Origin: Mycolicibacterium peregrinum | GTDB taxonomy: Bacteria > Actinomycetota > Actinomycetes > Mycobacteriales > Mycobacteriaceae | Assembly: GCF_002102345.1 (NCBI RefSeq) | Contig: NZ_LQPP01000046.1 | Location: forward strand, 62,001 to 126,000 | DNA length: 64,000 bases | Direction of reading: 5' to 3' | Program-made: the position numbers and the translations under genes | Shown here: positions 58,706 through 64,000 of the stretch, piece after piece | Position numbering within the stretch: the first letter of the stretch is position 1 | How the letters are laid out: the number at the start of each line of letters is the position of its first letter | Notes under the pieces: model-generated | Told to the model about the DNA's origin: nothing | Database searches by the model: none | What the model saw: only the letters and a program-made list of their open reading frames with translations

Positions 58706-60403
58706 GTGGCGTACTTAGGGTGGGTAGGCGCCGGTGTGCTGACCGCCGGAGTATCGGCGGCGCTGCTCGCCGGTGCCGGCACAGCCAACGCCGAGGCCGA
58801 CTCTCCAGGCGATTCGCATTCCGGCCCGGCGAAGTCGTCGGCCAGCAGCGCAAAGCCGGACCGCTCCGCGCCCACAGGTAATCGACGTGTCGCACCGCAT
58901 CTCAAGCGGGCCGATCATCCGGCACGTTCCGCGGCACCTCGTGTGCGTCGCACCGTCGAGCGGGAAGCCGTCGGGACGGACGCGATCGGGAAGGCAAAGG
59001 CAGCCATCAAGCAGACGCCGCTTCGCCCGCTGTCGACGCAGCGCAGTGCGGTACGCAGTCAGCTGCGTGACGCCCTGGCACCCCTGACGGCCGACCTCGC
59101 GCAACACGACAAGCCAGCCAATGACGTTCGCAATCCGCTGACCGTGATTTCTCAAGTGCCGAAAACGATTTCAGCGAGTGCACCGAGTGGCATCGGCGTG
59201 GCTGCGTCGTCGCCCGCACAACTCCCCGATCTGATCCAGTCCGGCTTGCAGTCGGTGGTCAACGCTGTCGGGTCCGCGTTGTTCGACGCGGTCGGCGGAG
59301 TGATCCAAGCCGTCGACGGACCGCCGATCGTGCCGCCCGGACTTCGGGATTCGGTCGAGGTGAGCAGCTCGACGCTGGTGGTCTCTCCGGGCAACGAGGT
59401 TCCCGCCGACTGGTACTTCCCGACGCACGGTCAGCCGGACCGGCTGATCTACCTCCAGCACGGATTCATCGCCACCGGACCGATGTACAGCTACACCGCG
59501 TCCTATCTGGCCGACCGCACCAACAGCGTCGTCGTGGTAACCACTGTGACGTCCAACCCGTTCACCCCCGGCGGCATGTGGCTCGGTGGGGACAGCATGC
59601 ACAAGGCGGTTGCCGAGCTCTTTCTCGACCCGGATCGAAAAGCTTTGAACGCCAGTATGACTACCGCTTCGTTGAAGGCCGGCCAGGAGAGCTTTACCGT
59701 TCCAGAGCGATTTGTGCTCGTCGGCCATTCACTGGGCGGCGGCTTCGCGCCCGGGGTGGCCGGTTACTACGCCGAGGGTTTGGTCGCCCGCCGCGCCGAA
59801 GGTCAGGATGCCCCCAACGATCTTGCCGGCGTGGTGCTGCTGGACGGGGTTCCCCCCTCGGGCAGTCTGCCGGCTGCGATGGACCGCCTCCATCAGCTCG
59901 AGGCCAGCAACGGCAACGATCCTGCCGACTATGTGCCGGTCTATGAGATCGGTGCGCCGCTGAACGCGTTCAACTCCACCAGCAAGGTGAACGACGAGCT
60001 CTCGGCCGCCAGGCCTGGGACGTTCGTCGGGGTCGTGGTCAACGGTGGTGTCCATATGGATTCCATGCTGGGTGGTAACCCACTGATCCAGGCGGCGGCC
60101 TATCTGGTGGCAGGCGTTCCGCAGCCGCAGAACCCGCCCGCGGTGCAATGGTTGATGGCCGGATGGGTCAACGACATGTTCGAGGGCAACATCGATCCGG
60201 TCACGGGCCGGTGCCTGAGTGACTGCAACGGCACGTACGGCGACGCGGGTCAGACCGTCGACATCGACGCCGGGACAGGCAATGCCACCGCCGTCGTCAT
60301 CGACTCGGGACCCCTGCCCGACGAATCCGACTGGAGTGCAGTCGGATTCGTCCCGGTCGACGCGTCGTTCATTCCCCGCTCTGTGCTGTCACAGTGGGTG
60401 TAG
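58706..60403 (+). CDS. Secreted alpha/beta hydrolase (lipase/cutinase-like)
   Basis: This encodes 565 residues from GTG 58706. The signal peptide is about 1-30 (GAGVLTAGVSAALLAGAGTANA). A ~120-residue basic, low-complexity linker precedes the catalytic domain, which starts near 215. The nucleophile is Ser342 in GHSLGGG; HGFIATGPMYSY is the oxyanion segment and NGGVHMDSML near the C-terminal side provides a His. It is probably exported and acts on cell-wall or host lipids/esters. The C-terminus overlaps the convergent OsmC gene by 35 bases. Confidence 0.8.
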   Translation: MAYLGWVGAGVLTAGVSAALLAGAGTANAEADSPGDSHSGPAKSSASSAKPDRSAPTGNRRVAPHLKRADHPARSAAPRVRRTVEREAVGTDAIGKAKAAIKQTPLRPLSTQRSAVRSQLRDALAPLTADLAQHDKPANDVRNPLTVISQVPKTISASAPSGIGVAASSPAQLPDLIQSGLQSVVNAVGSALFDAVGGVIQAVDGPPIVPPGLRDSVEVSSSTLVVSPGNEVPADWYFPTHGQPDRLIYLQHGFIATGPMYSYTASYLADRTNSVVVVTTVTSNPFTPGGMWLGGDSMHKAVAELFLDPDRKALNASMTTASLKAGQESFTVPERFVLVGHSLGGGFAPGVAGYYAEGLVARRAEGQDAPNDLAGVVLLDGVPPSGSLPAAMDRLHQLEASNGNDPADYVPVYEIGAPLNAFNSTSKVNDELSAARPGTFVGVVVNGGVHMDSMLGGNPLIQAAAYLVAGVPQPQNPPAVQWLMAGWVNDMFEGNIDPVTGRCLSDCNGTYGDAGQTVDIDAGTGNATAVVIDSGPLPDESDWSAVGFVPVDASFIPRSVLSQWV

Positions 60404-60860
60404 CGCTTACCGGAAAATTGACCGAGTTGGCGATGAAGCACATCCGGTGGGCTTCGTGATGGAGCTCGGTGGCCTCCCCGACCCGCTCCCCGTCGGTGAT
60501 GGTGACGTGCGGCCGTAGCGTGACATCGGTGAAAACGCCACTTCCCTCGGCATTCTCGCTCATCGTGCCGTCCGGCCGGTCCCTGTAGGCAGTGACGACG
60601 ATGCCCGCCTTGGCGCACAGCGCCAGGTACCACAGCATGTGGCACTGCGACAGACTGACCACGAGCAGCTCCTCGGGGTTCCAGCGCTGAGGGTCTCCCC
60701 GGAATGCCGGATCGGCGCTACCCAGGATCACCGGCTTGCCGGGCATCTCGACGCCGGCCACGTCGTGGTCACGCGCGTAGTCGCGGTAGCCGCTGGTGCC
60801 CGAACCGGTGTTGCCGGTCCAGGTCACCTCGACCTCGTATCGATGCGTCCGGTTGGCCAT
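60369..60860 (-). CDS. OsmC/Ohr-family protein
   Basis: This encodes 163 residues. The peroxidatic cysteine is Cys73 in SLSQCHMLWYLALCAKAG and the second is Cys141 in HEAHRMCFIANSVNFPV, as in OsmC-family thiol peroxidases. WNPEELLVVSLSQCHM is a strong family signature. It detoxifies organic hydroperoxides or has a stress-related redox role. ATG 60860 faces the MpaB-like gene, with 79 bases between. Its 3' end overlaps the convergent secreted hydrolase gene. Confidence 0.88.
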   Translation of the reverse strand: MANRTHRYEVEVTWTGNTGSGTSGYRDYARDHDVAGVEMPGKPVILGSADPAFRGDPQRWNPEELLVVSLSQCHMLWYLALCAKAGIVVTAYRDRPDGTMSENAEGSGVFTDVTLRPHVTITDGERVGEATELHHEAHRMCFIANSVNFPVSATPTVTAQSGE

Positions 60861-60904
60861 GAGCGCGACGCTACCAATCGTGTGCTTCAGGACGATTTCC
60901 GGTA

Positions 60905-60940
60905 TTGACACATTGGCACAGATTGCTAGCCTTTGTGCCA
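60905..60940 (+). promoter_or_regulatory. Leaderless promoter with inverted repeat for MpaB-like gene
   Basis: TTGACA (60905-60910) is a perfect -35, and TAGCCT (60927-60932) is a TANNNT -10 seven bases before ATG 60940. TGGCACA (60914-60920) and TGTGCCA (60934-60940) are perfect inverted arms centred on the -10 region. The downstream TetR gene is the probable binder. Confidence 0.6.
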
Positions 60941-61884
60941 TGTCTATTGGCAGCGTGGCCGAACAGGACGTAGTGCGGCCGAACGTACTGGCAGATTTCC
61001 GCAGGCACTCGGGCAGCATCCTGGGAGGCGCCTTCGGTGCGGCGGCCTTCGACGAGGTGGCCCTGGTCCCGGTGGCCGCGGCCGTCGATCGCAGCGGCCG
61101 GTTCGAGCGCAACTTTCTCGACCGCGGGGTGCGCAGCGGATTTTCGGCCTTTCTGGCGATCTGGGGCGACGCGACAGATCGGGAGGCGGAGGGGCGCCGC
61201 CTGCAGACCATGCACCGCGACGTCCGTGGACACGGCAAGGACGACTTCGCCGAGGTGCGCTACAGCGCCCTGAACCCCCAGCTGTGGAACTGGATTGCCA
61301 TCAGCGGCATCTTCGTGGTCCTGCATTCGTTCACCCCGGCAACCGGCATCACGATGAACCCCGCCGAGCAGGAGGCGGCCTACGGTCAACTGCTCGAGGC
61401 GTTCCGCTCCATCGAGCTGCCGGGCGCGTCGGCGAAACTGCCCGAAACCTATGCCGAGGCGACCCGGTACTACGACGATATGGTGGAGAACCAGTTGCAG
61501 GGCAACGCATTCCTGAGCAGAGTGACGGCCGGCCTGACCCAGCTACCGTTGCCGACGCTGTTGCTGCCCACCCCACTGCGACTGGCACTGACCCCGTCCT
61601 GGATGGCGGTGCGACCGATCGCCGGCCGGGTGATCAAGGTGTGCTCATTCGGCATCATGCATCCGGGAATCCGGGAGATGACGGGGTTCCGCTGGCAATC
61701 CCGCCATGAGCGGGAGTTCGCGGTCTACACCCGATTGCTTCAGCTGGCCTGGCGAGTGCTGCCCGACCGGCTCCTGCTGGTGCCCCTGGCTTACAACCGA
61801 CTGCAGTACGAGAAGCTGGTGCGCCTGCACCGATCGGTGGCACTGGATTCGTTCGCGCCGCTGGGATGTCCGGCGGCAGGCTGA
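60940..61884 (+). CDS. MpaB-like oxygenase family protein (DUF2236)
   Basis: This encodes 314 residues. GSILGGAFGAAAFDEVALVPVAAAVDRSGRF and the FLAIWGDATDREAEGRRLQTMHRDVRGHG segment (His92 region) are typical of the DUF2236/MpaB family, which includes haem-containing latex-clearing-type and mycophenolic-acid-type oxygenases. A C-terminal HEREFAVYTRLLQLAWRVLP continues the family pattern. The haem state and substrate cannot be read. The ATG is at the predicted transcription start. A TetR gene follows 13 bases later and is likely co-transcribed. Confidence 0.8.
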   Translation: MSIGSVAEQDVVRPNVLADFRRHSGSILGGAFGAAAFDEVALVPVAAAVDRSGRFERNFLDRGVRSGFSAFLAIWGDATDREAEGRRLQTMHRDVRGHGKDDFAEVRYSALNPQLWNWIAISGIFVVLHSFTPATGITMNPAEQEAAYGQLLEAFRSIELPGASAKLPETYAEATRYYDDMVENQLQGNAFLSRVTAGLTQLPLPTLLLPTPLRLALTPSWMAVRPIAGRVIKVCSFGIMHPGIREMTGFRWQSRHEREFAVYTRLLQLAWRVLPDRLLLVPLAYNRLQYEKLVRLHRSVALDSFAPLGCPAAG

Positions 61885-61897
61885 CACACTGGTAGCG

Positions 61898-62479
61898 ATG
61901 CCACGCAGCAACGCCAGCCAATCCGAACAGGAAGACGCCATCCTCAAGGCCACCGCCGAGGAGGTGGCGCTCGTCGGGCTCGGCCGGGCCAGCCTGGACG
62001 TCATCGCCAAGCAGGCCGGCGTCAGCCGCCGCACGCTTTACCGTCGCTTCCCCACCCGCGACGCTTTGATCACCGAGTTGGGGCGACGTACATTCGACGC
62101 GGCGATGCACCGGTTGCGCACCGTCGCAATCGATTCCGGTCCCAATGAGGCTGCGGTGGCGGCGTTCTGTGAAGGCATGCGGCTGTTGACCACCGAACCC
62201 GTGATGCGCCGGTTCCTGCGACTGGACACCGACTTCACCGCGGTGGCCGGTGCCTACGACCAGGCTCCGGCCTTTCTGCACCACGCGTCGTCGGCGATGG
62301 CCAAGGCCCTTCGCGCGGCGGGCGCGACCATGCCTGACGCCGAACTGCTGGCCGTTTCCGAGTTGCACATCCGGTTGGCGTGCTCGCTGGCCCAGATGCC
62401 GACCACGGCGTTGGACGTCAACGACGACGAAGCGGTGCGCGCCTACGCGCGAAAGCATCTGGCCCCACTGGTGCGGTAG
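61898..62479 (+). CDS. TetR-family regulator of MpaB-like gene
   Basis: This encodes 193 residues. The HTH reads ILKATAEEVALVGLGRASLDVIAKQAGVSRRTLYRRFPTRDALITELGRR (about 15-64), then an all-helical ligand domain. It lies 13 bases downstream of the MpaB-like gene. The inverted repeat TGGCACA...TGTGCCA in the shared promoter suggests it represses its own transcript. The inducer is unknown. Confidence 0.87.
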   Translation: MPRSNASQSEQEDAILKATAEEVALVGLGRASLDVIAKQAGVSRRTLYRRFPTRDALITELGRRTFDAAMHRLRTVAIDSGPNEAAVAAFCEGMRLLTTEPVMRRFLRLDTDFTAVAGAYDQAPAFLHHASSAMAKALRAAGATMPDAELLAVSELHIRLACSLAQMPTTALDVNDDEAVRAYARKHLAPLVR

Positions 62480-62486
62480 CGGACCC

Positions 62487-63356
62487 TCAAGCCCGGGCCG
62501 GCCCGCGCAGACCGGTCGCCGCATCGCGAACCGCCGCCGTGACGGCGTCGACCATGGGGCTGTCGAGCTTCCAGCACTGCCAGTACAGCGGCACGTCCAG
62601 ATACTGCTCGGTGATCCGGACGAAGTCGTCGTCCACCAGTTCCTCGGGGTACATCCCCCAGCCCAACCCGGCCCGCACGGCGGCGCCGAAACCCTCAGCG
62701 GTCGGGATGAAATGGATCGGTCTGACGACATCTTTTCGGAACACCTTGCGCACCAACTGATCCTGCAGTGCGTCATCGCGGTTCCAGGCCAGCGACGGGG
62801 CCGCCTGCGCGGCGTCGCTGGTGAATCCGTCCGGCAGGTAGCGCTGTACGTACCCCGCACCGGCCACCGGCACGTAGCGCATCGCCCCCAGGGCATACAC
62901 CCGGCAGCCCGGCACCGGGCGCCGCTCGGTGGTGACCGCGCCCATCACCACTCCTTCACGCAGGAAGCGTGCCGACAGATCCTGGTCCTCGATCCGGATG
63001 TCGAACAGGAACTCCGATGCCCGGGCGAACACTCCGGTGAACCAGGTCGCCATCGAATCGGCGTTGACCGCCAACGCGATCCTGGTGCGGCGCCCGGCGC
63101 CGCCACCCATCTCCGCCAGCGTCTCAGATTCCAGCAGCGCCGTCTGCGCTGCCAACCTAAGCAAGGGAACTCCGGCAGGTGTTGCCGTGCACGGCTTTTC
63201 GCGAACCACCAGAACCTGACCGACACGTTGTTCCAGGGCCTTGATGCGCTGGCTGACCGCCGACGGCGTCACATGCAGACGCTGCGCGGCCGCGTCGAAA
63301 CTTCCCAGCTCGACCACCGCGGCGAAGGCAGCGAGCTGCTGGCCGTCGATCTGCAC
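62487..63356 (-). CDS. LysR-family regulator, LysG/ArgP-type
   Basis: This encodes 289 residues. The HTH reads QQLAAFAAVVELGSFDAAAQRLHVTPSAVSQRIKALEQRVGQVLVVREKPC (residues ~6-56), typical of ArgP/IciA/LysG. The effector domain has IALAVNADSMATWF, a strong ArgP marker. Relatives control basic-amino-acid export genes (lysE/argO). No lysE-type gene is adjacent in the window; the gene on its upstream side is a TetR gene on the same strand, 9 bases away, so the two may be co-transcribed. Confidence 0.85.
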   Translation of the reverse strand: MQIDGQQLAAFAAVVELGSFDAAAQRLHVTPSAVSQRIKALEQRVGQVLVVREKPCTATPAGVPLLRLAAQTALLESETLAEMGGGAGRRTRIALAVNADSMATWFTGVFARASEFLFDIRIEDQDLSARFLREGVVMGAVTTERRPVPGCRVYALGAMRYVPVAGAGYVQRYLPDGFTSDAAQAAPSLAWNRDDALQDQLVRKVFRKDVVRPIHFIPTAEGFGAAVRAGLGWGMYPEELVDDDFVRITEQYLDVPLYWQCWKLDSPMVDAVTAAVRDAATGLRGPARA

Positions 63357-63365
63357 GCCACGATC

Positions 63366-64000
63366 CTAATCGGGCAGACCCTCGTTACCGCGCAAACCGC
63401 TGCCGGTGAACCGGACCAGCTGGTCGACCCAGCCGCGGTCCAAGCCGCCGGGCCCCAACGGCCGGCCGTAGAGCGACAAGTCCGAGCTGGCCAGCGCGCC
63501 GATCATCCCGAGGATCGCAATTGTGCTGCGCTGCTGACCTTCTCTGGTCTGAATATCCGGCACCGCACGCCCTGCCGCGGCGAAGAACAACTCCGGCAGA
63601 CTCGGTGTGCCCGCCAGCTGGTCGAGCCAGATCTGGTCTTCATCCAGGGCAAGCTGATTCATCACCTTGAGCCAGCGCAATCCGCCGACCGGATCCTCGT
63701 CGAGGAGCCTGACGTAGGGCGCGATGAGAGCTTCGACGACGTCAGAGACCTCGATCTCGTCGCCGCCCTCGGCCACCCGCACCAGCTCCTCGACAACGGC
63801 CTCGAACACGGTCGGCGCGCGCCGTCGCGCCACCTCCAGCACCAGGTCCCGCTTGGCCGGGAAGTGATAGGCCACCGCGCGACTGGCGACGCCCGCCTCG
63901 CGGGCCACCGCCCGCGCCGCCACCGCACCGATCGACATCTCCGCGAACATTCGCTCCGCGGTATCGACGATCAGAGTCCGGGTGTCGACATCACGCCGGG
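63366..64000 (-). CDS. TetR-family regulator, 5' end outside window
   Basis: The frame is open through the window edge. The visible part starts RRDVDTRTLIVDTAERMFAE and continues SIGAVAARAVAREAGVASRAVAYHFPAKRDLVLEVARRR, the N-terminal HTH of TetR proteins, followed by a ~130-residue ligand domain. Only the first few residues are probably missing. It lies 9 bases upstream of the LysR-type gene. Targets cannot be told. Confidence 0.85.
   Translation of the reverse strand, partial: RRDVDTRTLIVDTAERMFAEMSIGAVAARAVAREAGVASRAVAYHFPAKRDLVLEVARRRAPTVFEAVVEELVRVAEGGDEIEVSDVVEALIAPYVRLLDEDPVGGLRWLKVMNQLALDEDQIWLDQLAGTPSLPELFFAAAGRAVPDIQTREGQQRSTIAILGMIGALASSDLSLYGRPLGPGGLDRGWVDQLVRFTGSGLRGNEGLPD

Noticed and set aside
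1..64000. CRISPR array, rRNA, tRNA or prophage
   Set aside because: No regularly spaced repeats, no tRNA-like clover sequences and no phage structural genes were seen on either strand; faint RNA genes cannot be fully excluded by eye.

Overview
The window is high-GC chromosomal DNA from a fast-growing mycobacterium (Mycolicibacterium type). Support comes from the tandem fadE6/fadD2/LigD-POL-like order known from mycobacteria, two MmpS-MmpL pairs, a haem-binding MHB-type secreted protein, a DUF5994 protein, FadE10, many leaderless-type promoters (TANNNT about 6 nt before ATG/GTG) and frequent 4-nt ATGA/GTGA gene overlaps. I see no rRNA, tRNA, prophage or CRISPR array. The only clear mobile element is a lone tnpB.

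Layout. 1-1.5 kb: the end of a 2-hydroxyacid dehydrogenase gene abuts a TnpB element. 1.8-9.5 kb: fadE6, two small exported/membrane proteins, two SDRs, fadD2 and a divergent primase-polymerase. 9.5-14 kb: GNAT, alpha/beta hydrolase, lutABC (lactate oxidation) and a STAS protein. 14.5-19 kb: arylsulfatase divergent from an AraC regulator, then two secreted proteins. 19-24.5 kb: CaiB-type CoA-transferase, an SDR/SnoaL/MarR group with two matching palindromic operators, a Ddn-like F420 enzyme and fadE10. 25-29.4 kb: gabD-gabT with a divergent PucR regulator. 29.4-36.1 kb: thioesterase, FadE, MFS transporter, then mmpS-mmpL. 36.4-45.3 kb: a SigH-like ECF sigma gene, a six-gene run (permease, HpaB-type hydroxylase, RidA, DUF1028, M20 amidohydrolase, aspartase) with a divergent LysR gene, and a second SigH-like sigma gene. 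45.6-49.1 kb: purine permease, DUF808, cold-shock protein, DUF5994. 49.2-53.2 kb: mmpS-mmpL-tetR operon. 53.3-64 kb: TetR and amine-dehydrogenase-like protein, a short NAD-glutamate dehydrogenase, a secreted lipase-like hydrolase, OsmC, an MpaB-like protein with its TetR, a LysG/ArgP-type LysR and a truncated TetR gene.

The genes combine lipid/acyl-CoA metabolism (four acyl-CoA dehydrogenases, CoA ligase, CoA-transferase, thioesterase, SDRs), nitrogen and amino-acid catabolism (GABA shunt, aspartase cluster, NAD-GDH), lactate use, and envelope lipid or siderophore export (MmpL). The best candidate for an undescribed system is the tightly overlapped six-gene operon at 36.95-43.5 kb. It looks like a pathway that imports a nitrogenous compound, hydroxylates it, handles a reactive enamine/imine, hydrolyses an amide and ends in aspartate to fumarate plus ammonia. 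Its substrate cannot be read from the sequence. The regulatory DNA is also informative: a MerR/SoxR-type promoter in front of one sigma gene, a perfect 11-bp inverted repeat in front of the other, paired MarR operators, and several TetR/AraC operator candidates.
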